From Sordaria brevicollis (taxonomy: Eukaryota; Ascomycota; Sordariomycetes; Sordariales; Sordariaceae), in NCBI GenBank assembly GCA_033439795.1, contig JAUTDP010000003.1, forward strand, positions 2,356,001 through 2,420,000: a stretch of DNA of 64,000 nucleotides. The letters are read 5' to 3'. Positions 31,384 through 44,896 of this stretch are shown here, one piece after another (position 1 is the first letter of the stretch; each line of letters opens with the position of its first letter). The translations under genes were made by a program, and so were the position numbers. The notes beneath the pieces are model-generated. The model worked only from the letters and a program-made list of their open reading frames with translations, had not been told where the DNA came from and ran no database searches.

Positions 31384-34300
31384 ACGCACCGGCACACGGA
31401 CGGGATCCTCTTTATTAGAGCTGAATGAATCAAGTTGAGCGCAGGTCGATCCGAGTTCGCTTGCCGGTTTGTAGTACTCGTTGGCCATTTCCAGAAACAT
31501 CATGATGAGCACGGCGACCCGGAGGAGAGCCGGCTGTGCAATAGAGCGTCAGCGACCCGCTCTTTTTCCCCTGCCTGCTCTCTTGTTCCGACCATCTTGA
31601 ATCCTGACCCCCATCTCAACCGTTTGGAATCCCAGTCGTGCAAATGCACACTTTAATAAGTCGGCGTGTCTTCCCCTTTGCGGAAAACGACGGAAAAGAC
31701 TAAAAGGCTCAGCTCTTAATGGTTTGCACGCAAACCTTGCCTGGTTTTGATGCGACAATTAAACGACATAACCCTTATCCTGGAGGAGCATCGGAACCGT
31801 ATTGAAAATCATCGTGTATGTCATTGCTCGGCCACTAACAGCATCCAGCAGTGTGGTGTAAGCGGTACCGCATATGGTCATGGCAATGCACGCCTTCGCT
31901 CCGGTACAATGCTGTTATACCTCCGCCCTGGTTCCATTTTGTCATCATCACGATTCAAGCACTTACAGTATACACTCTCGACTCTTGCATCTTCCGTATC
32001 CCTTTCCATTCAGACAACCGCGCTTTGTCATGCTGATGGTCGGGTCTGGAAGTTGCCAACCGACCGACTGCGGTTGGCTAGCTTGTGCCAAGAGGACGGC
32101 CATAGAGAGGATGAGCGTGTGGGCGGCGTAAATGGGACCGAACGACACATGAACAATAAAAAACAAGACCGCCAGCCCAAGAGCCAGAAAAGAAGGCTTG
32201 GTTAATGGCTTACTATCGATCTGCAACACCAACAGATTGCTTTATTCGCACTTTTTGTAACGGGGGCGCGTCCCATTACGAAGTCACCCCCGAAAAAAAA
32301 AAGTTGGAACCCGTCTTGTGTTTCGCACATATTCCCAACATCCCGTGCGAAACGGAATGTGAAAGGTAGCCGTGGTGTAAATGACCTGACCACAAGCGCA
32401 ACATACTGGATCGCTCTCAACATATCGTCGAGGTCATCAATCTATCTAGTTTTTGCCCCCGACATTGTTGCTCTCTCTCTCTCTCTCCCTGTGGCTTACA
32501 CACCTAGGCAAACCTGAAGAGGCGGCGGTGCGGCATGATTGAGAAATGAAACAGCGGAATCCTGCGCCCTCTTGCCTAGGTAACCAAGGTAACCAAAGTT
32601 TTGCTGCGGGCTTACAGCCATGTGCTCTCATGTCGGTCGGTGCATGGATTTGCTCAACACCTACGGTATTCAAAAACTTTCATGTGTATCCATCAGCAAA
32701 TGTTTGATCGGGGTCTCGATCTGCCTCATACCGACCTGGCTGGCCTTGGTCCGAATGGGGACAGAAGACACTTGAGTGGTTGGTGATTGGGGATTGCGCG
32801 ATACAGCTTCGCTCTCAAGGATCAACGCCGTCCGGAATCACCAACTCAACTCCACCGGGGTTTTTATTCAAGTTGGTGTTGACTCGATAATGTACAGCGG
32901 CATAACATTAAAATAGAGCACGCATTTTGCATGGACGATAAGGATTTTCTCGTTGGATCGAATACAACAAAGCGAATGGAACCACTCACTTTCTCTCTAT
33001 CACCAACACAGAGTTACGAATCTGATGAGGGCGGATGAGCAACAAGCTTTTTTTCTTTTTTTTTTCTGTCGTGGTTGCGGAGCCTTGGCTTCGAACAATG
33101 TCCTAACGGCGCTTTTCCAATTTGGATGCATAACTTGGCTCAAAGCCAGTCTCGGACTTTCTGGGTACGAGTACGCGCAGCTCCAAAAGACCTCGAGTTA
33201 CCATGCGTTGCAAATCCCCGTTTCTTTTGAGTTTACTCCTCGGGGTTTCTTTTCAATGTCACTGGAGAATCAATTGCCTTTCCTAGGTTCAGGTAACAAG
33301 GTGCCGCGGCCGGGGCAAAGTGCCTGCCTGCCTGTCTGTAGTCTGTACCCCCCGACACTAATATGGTTTGAGCCTTTGAAATGTTGCTGTAATCAACACT
33401 CTCTCGGTGATAGTTGATAATGAGGGGTATACACCCACCCACTTTGTCGCATCGGTTGCGCTTTGGAGTGTGTGTGGGTAGGAGTCGAAACGGATAAAAT
33501 GTCGGTCGGCGACTGTTTGGCACAGTTGGTGCTTCATGTCAACATCATCATCATCGTTTTGTTGTCGTCGTCAGCCCGACCGAGCGAGTGTGTGTAAGCA
33601 ATGGAAGGGAAGAAAAAGCGCCGCGCACTATTCATTCATTCTCGATTTCTCGGTGTCATGCAGATCCTACGATGTTGAGCGACGTCCGTACAATAAAATC
33701 TGCGTATGTGCGGGATTGCTACCTCCAGCCTTCTTTTCCAGCTCTTACCAGCTTGGCCAGCCTCTCCACCATTTCTAGGATCCCGCGTTAGTGTCTGGTT
33801 TGTATGGGACCACTGATGGATCAAGACTTTTGGAGAAGCGAAGAAGTCCGTTGGATTGGACCCCCAGTATGGGGAGGTTCCGGGACACTGTAAGAGCACA
33901 GCCGGGGAACCTTGGCTTGGGGTTTTGCGAGGAGTTCTCCGTTTTGTTCTAGTTGCAAGCAGGCAGTCCAGTCAGTGACAGTCGGCCATTATCGGTCCTT
34001 GGTGGTCCAGAAAGTGACGAGGTAGAATTTCCAATCCCATCTCATACAGGCATGACAATAATGAGCAGGAAGCGGCAAAGACCGCTTTGCTTACTTTTAC
34101 ATGACTTGATTCCCAGGTTATATTGGTCAAGGTAAGGGCTGGAATCCGTCGGGTTGCGTTAATATGATTGAATTCCATAGTCCGAAACGAGGCGACATTG
34201 TAACCGGCATTGGGGACGGTCCAAAAAGATTGCAACAACGACAGTTGATGGGGACGACAGGAGATACATGTTGTCAAGCCCCCAACTGACCAACTGACAA

Positions 34301-37300
34301 GAACATGAGGGACGGACGATTGACCGAAGATGAAACGGGCTTGGGCGACACACTTTGCCCAGAATATCAAATCCCAACGAGACAATGACCGAGGCGGTTC
34401 GTGGGTCTGGTCCTCAGCCTGGTTGGCGTTTATTGGTGTTGGGGCAACGATATGATGAGGAGTAACCAACCGGTAGGATATCACATCCGTATCCGTTTGG
34501 TGTCATGGAATTTTCCTTGTGCTCGCTCACGCTTGCTCGCTGGAACGGATGATGGATAGACACGACGGATGGGGATATGATGCCGCATATGATGTCCGTC
34601 CTCATCTTGGCTGCGACAACTATTTGATTCATCTAATTCAAGATCACAAGTTGCCCAATTTGCCTGCCTTGCCGTGCTTGGCTAGAGTAGGTAGATTTAG
34701 ATGGTACCCAGGCGCCTCGGACAAACCTACTAAGCTACTACCTGTAGGTAGAGACAGACAAAGACATGAAAAATGGCAAGCGCACAGCAACAGCACTTTC
34801 CACTTTCCATTTGTGTTGGACTTTGACTATCATTGTCTCGGCAGTTCTCATTGGTTACGAGACATGACACTCACTCACACAAGGGAAATGGTTCGAGCAT
34901 CACTACTCTCACGAGCCGTCACGGCGGTCACCATATTAGGTTGTTACCATCCATATTGCTTACATGCCTCATCAGAGCACTCAGCACTTGGCAGCAGGGC
35001 CTCTCAACCCTCAGGGTGGTTGTTGTTGTGAACGCCAAACCGGACTGTGACCCCTCCATCCCTTTCTTTTGTACCCGTACAGTGTGACAGATTCTCGTGG
35101 ATACCGCCGTCTTGTCTCTTTGCTATTCGCTTTCAATAACACTCGATACACCACAGCAGTTGTCATTTGAAGTGGTCACGGTGGTCAGCCGCTTTTCCTC
35201 TACTAGGGCGAACTGCCAGGCTTCACGCCAGACAGCGAGGAGGGCGGTCGTTTGATTGGATTGACAGGTAGCATATCATGTCACACTGTGGCAACTCGAA
35301 GCCCGCTTTCTCGCAACACAACTTCTTTTTCGTCGTTGCTGCGGTCCGTTTGTCGGTTCGATGGTTTTTTTGGTGCTAGGGATCAGCTTCAGTTGCAGTT
35401 GGCGCGATCAGTGATGAGATCCGACTCCAGCATGAAAAGCCCCCGACAGCGACCTACCTCTAGTTCAGTTGCATACGGCCGGTCCTTCTTCGACTGCGAG
35501 TTGTGCATGGGGCACAGGTGGGGACCTTCATCGGGACACAAATGAATCTCAGATGGAGTGTCCGGTCACCCACCGACACGCAGCCCATCGTCACGGGCAC
35601 GGCAGGGTGGACCCGGTGGAGGGTACTTCTGGCATGGTGGACAGCCGCCGAGCAGCCGGACATTGCAGTGGTGTCGCTACCGCCCGCCGGAGTGCTCCAG
35701 TAACCACTGGCAAATTGATTCGCTCGTCGCGGGCCGGAGTCTCTTTGAGGTTTCTCACTCATTCCACTTTGACGGCACATTCCATCCCCTTGTTCCCCAT
35801 CAACTTTAAACCCAGCACTAACAATGCCTGGCATTGCTGGCAAATGCTAGCAAATGCGCCGCCATGGAGCTGCGTAACATCAACATCCCATCCTCAATCA
35901 ATAGCACCATCCAGCCTTCTCCCCCTTTTCCCTACATTGAAACTTGTATTCGGCAAACGGACGGCATCTTTCTCGTCTTTCTCGACTGGAACCTCGTAAG
36001 GTCACGTCAGTCATGTGGCTTGTATAACCTCGCCGGCGGAGCCTTGTCATCATTCTCGTCGGTTCGCCCCCCCATGCGATTGCCTGCTCGGGTTTCTCTT
36101 TGGTCTCTCGGCGGTCTCGAACATGTACAAAAGAAAACATGGATGCTTGCTCGTCCGTCGTGCCCGTGATGAGCACAAAAATCCTGCTCAGTTTGTGCAA
36201 TGCCGTGTCCTGCCGGCTGGTCTCGATATGATCTAGCAGGGCTCTCTCTTCAGGTGATATTTTGTTTGCAACTCTTTCGGCGGGCCACTGCTTTGAGAGG
36301 GATAGTGTCTCGAAAGTGGCGGGCATGAGAGCATGGATTCGATGGACACCACTTTCCCGTACTGCACTGTTTGTCTGTGGAAGGGGACAGGCAAGTCACA
36401 CGCGAAACCCGCCAGTTCCATCATTTACATATCGCATTTCATCGGATGGGATGTTGTAAAGGGTTGTTGGCGCGGGCTTGCCGCCGGCTTCTGTCGAACT
36501 GGCTGTCTTCTTTGGCTGGGGACTTTCTAGGTTCCTTGGTGTAGTCACTCCAAGCCATCACCATCTCCCTTGGTTGCCAAAGTTTCAATCCCAGTACACC
36601 TGATGTAACAGAAACTTTCAGCCGTCTAACGGGCTGAAGTGGTTTCCAGCACGGGCGACTCTAGATCCACGACAACGAGTTTGAGAGATGATGGCATTCA
36701 AGAAAAGGCATGTAAGCCACATCTTTGGTTACCAATGGACGGCTTGAGGTCACTGGATGCTCCTAGGATAAGGTTCTTGGGCCGTACTCACTACGGTATG
36801 CATATCCCGCCACTGCCAGTTGGAGCACCTAAGTAACACCAGCCCATCACTGATACCCCTTAGCAGCCCCCAAATCCGAGAGCCGTGGGTTGCAGAAAAT
36901 TTCCAGCATTAGATGTCCATCATATGCTCATCCAAAAGGTGAAGACTGGATTGATCATTGTGCCGGAAGATGCCTTCAACATACGAAAACTGTTAAGAGT
37001 GCATAACAGGAAGCACGGGCCATGCACGACTGAGGCCATTCACGGAGCCTTCGGTAACAGATACGACATCGGCGTTGGTGTCGCAACCCGCCGGTGTTTC
37101 CCGGCATCCACACTTCGGACCCATCACGGACAACAGGCCGATTTTGAAGATAGCATGAGGTCGGAGTTCGAGGCGGGTGATCGTGTTGGTGCCTTGGGAG
37201 TCATTGAAAGACATCAATCACCCTTTCAAATACGTCACTTAGGGAGACGCTCAGATTCGCGGGGTTCATCTCGTCCCAACCGGCACAGAGATCCATCCAT

Positions 37301-40015
37301 GCACTATTCATCACCACTCGCCACCCACGATCACCGACGGCGACGCTCCAAGACTTCGCTCTCAATCGGGCAACATGGTAGTCGTAAAAGGACTGAACCT
37401 TATCGAATACGCTCGTGATCTAAAGTCCCGATCAGCATTGCGTACGAGTGACTGGACTGGGACAAACCTGTGTGATTGAAGGTAGGAAGTTGGTCTGGAT
37501 AAAGATCCATCGATGGATTCACAGATCCGGGATATCGGCTCTGCTGGTGGACAATGCGCGCACCACAAAGCCACGTCCTTGTGTGCTAGTCAATGCGCCG
37601 CTGGGTGCGCCGAGTGCATCGAGTGATGGATGGCTCGGGTTCGGTTTAGTCGGGACACTGGATGGTCGAAACAAAGTGCCTATTTTGAACTGACGGTACT
37701 GAATGAGAACGACGCCAACAAGATTTTAGCATTTGGGAAGTGTCTTTGTGTGATACGTACCTGGCATGACCTGGTAGCGTGCCTATTTCTCTAAAGGCAG
37801 CAACCGAAAGTTGGAAACCGTGTTGTGTATAACACAGCTTCACCAACCGAAACAAGGCGTAATCGAAAGCGGACTCAGCTCTCTGATGTGATGGTCAATA
37901 ACACAAGGACGACGGAGGCGCAAAAAACCATGCTTGCGGGCTGATGGGCTGGCTGAAAACGACCAACGACCAACAAGCAACAAACATGTGCGTGTGCCTC
38001 TCTACCCGCAAACATCCCAGTTAGTATGATTTGAGTGCTGCCGACAATATACATAGACTCGCCTATAGCAATATTTATTCGCTGCTTGTCCCCGGCTGTG
38101 TCTCTTTTGTCTTCTTCCAACCCGACGTGAACGCAAGTTGCACCGTCACCGCCCCCCACGCTCTGCTCTTTGCCAACAGCCACACCACCTCGCCCACCCT
38201 GTGCTCTGCCACAACTAGACGTCCTTGTATGTAACGGGAACCGCGGGTGACTTCTGAAGGCATCAAAGAAAAGGGCACACATTTCTCGGTGGCTTTGGTC
38301 GTTCGGGATGAAAAACCCAAGAAAGTCCGTACTACCAATTGTGCTTGGCCAAGTCGCCATCGGAAAGCAATTGTTGGATCATGAGGCTTTGTGACGATGA
38401 GGTGGAGTGATGGTGTCGGATTTGGTGACGGTGCGTGTTAATTCAGGTCAGTCAATCAGTCAGTGTATGTGCGCTTACGGGACTGGTTGTTGCCGTGCAT
38501 GTCCAATGAGCACAGCAATCATTACTACCTCTCCAATATAGAGCGAACGTAATGGATCTTTAAGGCAGGTGTCTCGTTTTCCTCTAAAGCCGCAGGCAGC
38601 CAATGCACAAGTCGGCAAGTCAGTTCCACTGCCAGTTTGTAGAACACCTTCTATCTAAAAAGAATGGTTCAAAATTTACCTTCTGTGCTCAGCCCATATA
38701 GGTAGTATTGTGAACATCAAGGTGGCGGCATTGTGATGGCAGTCATGGAGAAATCAACTGCGTGTTCACGGGTGTGCGCATGCAAGTACAATCGTATGCG
38801 CAACACAGCAACGCCTTTGGGGCGAGGCCAGACTGCCCATCGTATCCGGTTCTCGTACGGAAACATCCCATTTGTGCCCTCGAACAGAAGAAATACTACT
38901 ATGTTGTGCACTTTCACACAATGCTCACTCCATAGTACCTACCTATCCGCCCAATAGATGCTCAGTAATTGCAGCTCAATGAGGTTCTCCGATGGCGGAT
39001 AAGAAATTGTTGAACATGTAATGGGTGCCTTCAGCCTGGTCGACTGGTCCTAGTAACTGGCGAAAAGAGAACAAGGACTAGAAGCGACCCCCTGAGCGAG
39101 ATGCTGTTGCAATGGCGAGTGGTCGTGATGGAACCGGGAAGGCTCTGGGGAAGTGATAGTGTTTCACAATCAGGACAAAACTTGCACGGATTGCAGTTTG
39201 TTTTGAACGAAGAGCGTTCTGGGCTACAAGACTGCTTTCAGTGAATAGAAATAACTAGGAGGCGAAGCAGATATAGAGTAGGCACCGAATTCAGAAACAA
39301 GTGGAGCGCGTCATACAACTGCGTCAACGGTTCGTATAGTGAACAAATCGTAACTGTCTTGGTCTTGTGTTGTTGATATACTCCAAGACACTGTACTCGA
39401 TGCTTTACATGAAGTCAAAACTTACGAGTAGTAACCGCTAGCTCTCTGGCATTGCCTCTGAAAAACGTCTTGGAGGAGTTCTAGACCATTCTCGACTCGA
39501 GATCCTACGCTAAAAAAAAGAAAGCGTCGCATCTACCAACGCCAAAGACAGCTTAACAGGTGCTGCTTTGGATGGTTCTAAACACTGATACAGATGTGTT
39601 GAGGAAGTGCGGGTTTCAGGGGTAAGTGCACTTACAAGAAAATGTATAGCATCAGGAGTGTGATGCCCATTATCTTGTAGCAATGCAATGTAACCCGTCT
39701 TTACTACCAACGACAACGCTAGAATGTCACCTAAGGCGGAAGACCATTAAGAAACAATGTTTTCGCAACTCGACAACTTCACGAAGGGGGTCAAAGCGGA
39801 AACGAACACGCCCCAGATGGCATGCATCAGCATCCCACCTTAGGTTAGGGCCTCGGAGCCCCGGTGATCGAGGTTGCGCCAGGCGATTGGAGATGTTGGC
39901 TTTAAAAAGACGAAGATGCCACGCGTGAAGTTCCTGCTCGAGTTGTCTGGCGCATCAACCCTCTCCAACACCAGTCGAATTTTTGACATCTTGCGTCTGA
40001 GAAACGTTTCTAGCA

Positions 40016-41269
40016 ATGAGCACTCCCGCGAAAAGGAAGGCCCAGTCGCCGCCGGCTGCACCGCCGCCTTCTTCAGTACCAAAGACCAAGACACCGACGC
40101 CTGAATCTAAGTCTCCGGCTCATAGGTCTCCTACTCTAGGGTCTCCAGCTCATAAATCTCCTACACCTGGGTCACCCACAGCCTCTGGTGATGTACAAGA
40201 GCCAACCGATATCTTGGGCGGCGCATACTGGCTTCAACAAGGTTTACCGGAGAGCGACATTGACTCAACCTTGGGTGGTGATGATGATGACATGAGTTCG
40301 ACTGCCTCGATTTCTTCGAGCATTCTCCGTTACCGAACTATCAATGGGCGTACCTATCATAGCGACGCAGCAGCAAATAAGGACTACTGTCTCCCTAACG
40401 ACACAAAGCATCTCGACGCTTTGGAAATCTTCACGCATGCTATGGACCTTATGCTTGGCGGAAAACTGGCTTCTGCTCCTATTGAAAAGGATCTAAAGCA
40501 TGCAATTGATGTCGGTACCGCTTCGGGACTATGGGCTATCGATTTTGCCGACGAACATCCTGGCTGCGAGGTTATAGGAACCGATATTTCGCCTGTTCAG
40601 CCAACGTGGTGCCCGCCTAATATACAATTCGAAATTGAGGACGCGAACAAACAGTGGACCTTTAAGCCGGACTACTTCGACTACATCCACGTCCGTTTCA
40701 TGACTGGTGCTATCTCCGACTGGGATCATTTCTACGAGCAAGCCTATAGGGTTTGTAAGCCAGGTGGCTGGATCGAACATATCGATACTACAGCCAATCC
40801 TGGCACTGATGATGGAACTATTGCGAAGGGGTCCGCCTTAGAGCAATATGGACATTTGTTTGAGGAGGCTGGAAGACGACTTGGTATGACCCAGACTGTT
40901 GCAGCCAACAATTTGCAAGAGATCGGTCTGAAGAAGGCTGGGTTTATCAACCTGACGACACAGACATTCAAAGTGAGTTGTTCTACAATACCAGGCTTAG
41001 AGAACCCGATAAACTGATCATGTATGTTCAAGATGCCTGTTTCGCCTTGGCCACAGGATCCGAAGAGGAAGGAGCTTGGGGCGTTCGCCCGTGCTGGATT
41101 GACTGGAGACATTGAAGGCATCCTTCAGTATGTGTTCGGTAATGTGATGGGTTGGTCTCAAGAGGAAATTGCGGTTTTCACAGCTCATCTACGCCAGGAG
41201 CTCAAGGACAAGGACATCCATGCGTATTGGAAGTGGAAGCTCGTGTACGCTCAGAAGCCCTTGGAGTAA
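40016..41269 (+). CDS. LaeA-like SAM-dependent methyltransferase
   Basis: Two exons, 40016-40972 and 41033-41269, split by a 60-nt GTGAGT...AG intron, give 397 residues. Residues 1-60 are disordered with SP-rich near-repeats (SPAHRSPTLGSPAHKSPTPG). From about 104 follow ILRYRTINGRTYHSD and DYCLPND, typical of the fungal LaeA/TAM-like group. Then come the class I methyltransferase motif I AIDVGTASGLWAIDFA, the acidic loop GTDISPVQP, YIHVRFM (motif IV region) and KPGGWIEHID (motif V/VI). The C-terminal exon completes the fold (WPQDPKRKELG, WSQEEI, HAYWKWKLVYAQKP). Known relatives include the velvet-complex regulator LaeA and many methyltransferases of unknown substrate; sequence alone does not say this is LaeA itself. 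SAM binding is well supported, the substrate is unknown. No biosynthetic backbone gene lies nearby. Confidence 0.9.
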
Positions 41270-42873
41270 ATGCACGCCGTGGATAACATAGAAGGAGAGA
41301 GGAAAAGTGGTGATAACGTGAGCAGCATAGATAGGCTGACTAGGTGATGGTGAAGGATGCCCTCAGGCTCGATCCTTTAAGGCACAGAGTATCAGTCGAG
41401 ATCTCGGTTGATGGGGTTTATTAGATAGTCTCATACCTAAATATTGTCAAGAGGCCGCTTTCGTCCTTTCCCAGCTGTACGGGTATCTCTGTCTCTCACT
41501 CTTAGACGATGCCGTCGACCTCGAATGTTGGTATTGTAACGGCTGATAATACCGTCTGTGCCTCCACCTGAGATTGAGAGTGTCCGACCGTAGATGCTGG
41601 TGAGCTGTTAGCGTAGGACGAACATCATAAGCTGGAATCCCTTCAACGCACTATCTTTCATAGATACCACTCCAACCTCACGAGTGAAAAGTGAGGTGGC
41701 TGGCACTGGATATCGGAGTGAAGCTCGGTCGCTTGCAGTAGGAAGAAAAATGGATTTCCGTCGCGAGGTTAGAAACAGCCTGATGTTCCCGGCGGGCACT
41801 GACACGTCCTCGAGGCCGAGAGTCTTGTCCAACAAAGCTGCCAGGGCAGTTCACGGGTAGCCTTCCCGTCGGGCTCATATCAGTGTGGCATCGCGGCATT
41901 GGTAGGAACGACCATGCGGATAGCCGGTAGTAGAGTAGTTGCGCAACGGCTTGTCGAGTCCCGGACAGGCAAACTTGGTTGTGGATGGAGCAGACCATCG
42001 ATTACGCGGAAGCAACGAACCGCAATCTGTCATGGCCGCATTATTCCCAAATCTCGACATACACCAACGTGTTTTGTGCTTGTCCGGGTTTCGGACCCGG
42101 ACTTCGGAGGAGAGGACTGAGGGCGGGATGGCAAGCTGAGTTAGATACCTCTACCCTAGAACAACTTTGACGGGTTCAAGCGGATGAGTTGGGCGCAGCG
42201 CACCGTGTTTGCCTGGAGCTGTCAAACCAAGAGCATGTGGATGCACCTCGCCTATGTTTCTCCGTGGCCATGACTCCCGCTTGTGCGATTACCACAGTCC
42301 CGTCTACCTACAGGGCAGGGAAGAAGTCCACATCACCAGTAACGTGAGTGGCCATCGCGGTTGCCAACTTCAGTTCCTGGCTGGTGGGAAGGTAGCTACG
42401 CGATTGGGGCTTCACCTTCCCGCGTGTCTGTCCAATGTACTTTCCTCGTTGGTCAACGAGGTCCATCAATTGAGCTAGGAAGCTTACAGATCAAGGCAGG
42501 AACCCATTGCGAGATGAATGGGAAGGGGATGGCCTACGTCGTTCCTTCCGTCCCATCAGCTTGTCGCTCGAGAACCGGCGCAAATCGGCTTCAGTAATAC
42601 TGGAGTCGGGGATATGAGCGGAGATTGTCTTCCAAACCGTTGGAAGAGATGCGACATGGAAGGTAGACACTCGAGGGTAGTAGCTACCTGTCTTGTACCT
42701 CAAGTCCGGCTATAAGAAGGAGCCATCCTCTCGCATCAGCATGGTTTTCTTCAGTTGCTCTTTACCTAAGAAGACAAAGCGGTCTCCAGTAGCACCTGCC
42801 AAAGTCACAGTCCCTGACTCCAACCCGGCAACCGTTCTACCTTACTCTTTCTTCCCTGACAGCTTGCGCAATC
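41270..42873. other. Intergenic between methyltransferase and SnoaL-like gene
   Basis: No gene recognised. Short frames at 41608-41835, 41678-41998 and 42209-42703 overlap on both strands without domains. The last part should contain the promoter of the SnoaL-like gene. Confidence 0.5.
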
Positions 42874-43647
42874 ATGACTTCACCGGCGGACCCCCATACC
42901 AGAACCTGGTCCCACATTAACGGGCCATCCCAAGATCTCCTTGATCGCTATGCCATCACGGAGCTCTGCAAGGGCTGGCCCGTGTATCGCGACGCGTCCG
43001 AGTGGAAGAACTACCGCTCCCTCTTCACCGAAGATGCCTGCGTGTGGACGAGTATGTACATGCCTTGCCCTAATCGTAGAGCTGCTGATAGATCCAAGTG
43101 GCTAACGTATCACACCCTTCTAGCCTGGAGCAGCGCCTTGCCCGTCGACAAGTTCATCGAGGTCTCCAAGGAGGGCAAGACGAACGGCGTCTTCATCATG
43201 CACCGCGAATGCGGCACTTTGGCCGAACTCGGTGACAGCCGTACCCGCGCCATTGGAAAGATGAAGGCAACCATCACTCATCGCTTCAACGAGGGCGGCG
43301 TGGCGTACGACGTCGACTGCGACTGCCGCTTCATCTTCTTTTGCGAAAAGCAGGCGGATACCCAAGAGTGGAAGGCCAAGTACGTCAAGCTGTTCTATGA
43401 GAAGGACAAGGTAGTGCCAGTCGATGGCCAGACTGTACCGAAGTGGGATAAGTCCGAGTTGAGCGCGTATCCGGAAGGGTATCGGCACCTTGCCATGGCA
43501 CAGGCCAAGTTGGGATACAAAATCGACATGAACCTCCCTACACCTCACGACAAGGGACGGTGGAATCGCATGTATGGTGAGATCGAGAACTGGTTGGAAG
43601 GCAGAGAGGTCGATCTCCATTGGACCATGAACGGAGTCAAGGAGTAG
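42874..43647 (+). CDS. SnoaL-like / NTF2-fold protein
   Basis: Exons 42874-43051 and 43124-43647 give 233 residues. The 72-nt intron starts GTATGT, has a GCTAAC branch-like site and ends CTAG. It is a multiple of three without a stop, so an unspliced message would add 24 residues. Seen: [40 protein letters not shown], a typical SnoaL-like opening (helix, then FTEDA), then [29 protein letters not shown] with strands of the curved sheet, and [14 protein letters not shown]. The C-terminal third is Trp/Tyr/Lys-rich and ends [10 protein letters not shown]. NTF2-like folds include polyketide cyclases, dehydratases and non-enzymatic binders; the reaction here cannot be assigned. Confidence 0.85.
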   Translation: [257 protein letters not shown]

Positions 43648-44512
43648 AAGTCGAGTTATGAGAGTAGCGATGGGTGATTGGTATGGTACTCGAGACGTTT
43701 AGGATGATGATATTCTGCTGTATTTTCCTTGCAAGTTGGAGTTATATAGATCTCACCTACTTAGGAATAATGAAAAGACATTGTATTCCTCCTACCTGTG
43801 CCGGTCCGCAAGCATATCTCATCGAGTGGGGAGACGGTACCTAACTCACGTATGCTCAACTAGAAGTCTTGCTGGTAGGATAGTATGGATGTTGCAATCT
43901 TGAAGTCAACCAAGACATAGCATAGAGATGCTTAGCCATTCTAGGATAGGCAAATGTTGAGATTGAGAGAAGCGTGGTGATCTGGGGCGAACGGGCTTTC
44001 CTTAATACGCACTCAAAATGCGGAGGCGATACACTTGAGGTATGGGCAACAGAGTGGTTGTCCGGCTGGCTTCCGGATCGGAGCTGTGGAGTAAGCCAGG
44101 TTGTAGATCGGAAAGACCGAGTGTCACCGGCCCTGGGTCCCGACTTCGAGAGACGAGATGGAAGGTGTAAGGAAGAGGGAAAGTACAAGCTGGAAGTACC
44201 TTAACAAAGTGCTTATCGATTATCGGATCGAATGACCCCACATTCTGGCCTGCCCCGCCAATGACAGTTGCCAGTCACGGTCACGGTCGCGTTCAGCGGT
44301 TCTAGCGATCGCAGGAGTCCGCTAACAAAGTCGATCGCCGACGCCTGCACCGCAACTCTCGCCGCAACTTGCGATTTTGCAACCGTCGATATAGTTCAAG
44401 GTACGTTGAATCATCCGTCGTCACCAGAATGACTTCCTAAGATTTATTGACCTTGTAAGCTTGCAGAACAAACATATCGATCGATTTTTCCTCGACCACA
44501 AACATCATCACA
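43648..44512. other. Intergenic, thioredoxin promoter region
   Basis: No gene recognised. The right part (about 44250-44512) should hold the thioredoxin promoter and 5' UTR. Minus-strand frames at 43856-44241 have no domain. Confidence 0.5.
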
Positions 44513-44896
44513 ATGTCGGACGGCGTCAAGCACATCAACTCGGCCCAGGAGTTTGCGGCTCTCCTCAACACGACCCAGTACGTCGTCGCCGACTTCTACG
44601 CCGACTGGTGCGGGCCTTGCAAGGCCATTGCGCCCATGTATGCCCAGTTCGCAAAGACCTTCTCCATTCCCAACTTCCTCGCCTTTGCCAAGATCAACGT
44701 CGATAGCGTCCAGCAGGTCGCCCAGCACTACCGTGTATCCGCCATGCCCACCTTCCTCTTCTTCAAGAACGGCAAGCAGGTCGCCGTCAACGGTTCCGTC
44801 ATGATCCAGGGCGCCGATGTCAACAGCTTGAGGGCCGCTGCCGAGAAGATGGGCCGTCTGGCAAAGGAGAAGGCTGCTGCTGCGGGCTCGTCGTGA
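44513..44896 (+). CDS. Thioredoxin
   Basis: 127 residues. The active site WCGPC lies at about 38-42 in VVADFYADWCGPCKAIAP, with the following conserved KINVD and the cis-proline motif AMPTFLFFKNGK at about 80-91. These are all hallmarks of a thioredoxin fold able to reduce protein disulfides with thioredoxin reductase and NADPH. The start gives a normal N-terminal strand with no signal peptide, so a cytosolic or nuclear location is likely. The C terminus carries an unusual Lys/Ala-rich extension (about residues 112-127), making it about 15-20 residues longer than a minimal thioredoxin. No intron is needed. Confidence 0.96.
   Translation: MSDGVKHINSAQEFAALLNTTQYVVADFYADWCGPCKAIAPMYAQFAKTFSIPNFLAFAKINVDSVQQVAQHYRVSAMPTFLFFKNGKQVAVNGSVMIQGADVNSLRAAAEKMGRLAKEKAAAAGSS

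Larger units (their letters stand above)
26997..40015. other. 13 kb region with no supported gene
   Basis: Composition is near balanced and not RIP-like, yet no frame carries a recognisable domain. Larger frames at 27240-27941, 35469-35999 and 36885-37418 encode low-complexity or patchwork sequence. 27000-28100 probably includes the promoter and 5' UTR of the cyclin gene. Several microsatellites are listed separately. Non-coding transcripts, small genes with very short exons, or a large regulatory domain are possible but not shown. Confidence 0.45.

Noticed and set aside
36618..36642. 7-bp hairpin TTCAGCC...GGCTGAA
   Set aside because: Short stem with an 8-nt loop, no gene end nearby and no U tract; chance is likely.
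36885..37418. 177-codon plus-strand frame
   Set aside because: Arg/His-rich with no domain or convincing coding context; an overlapping opposite frame is equally open.
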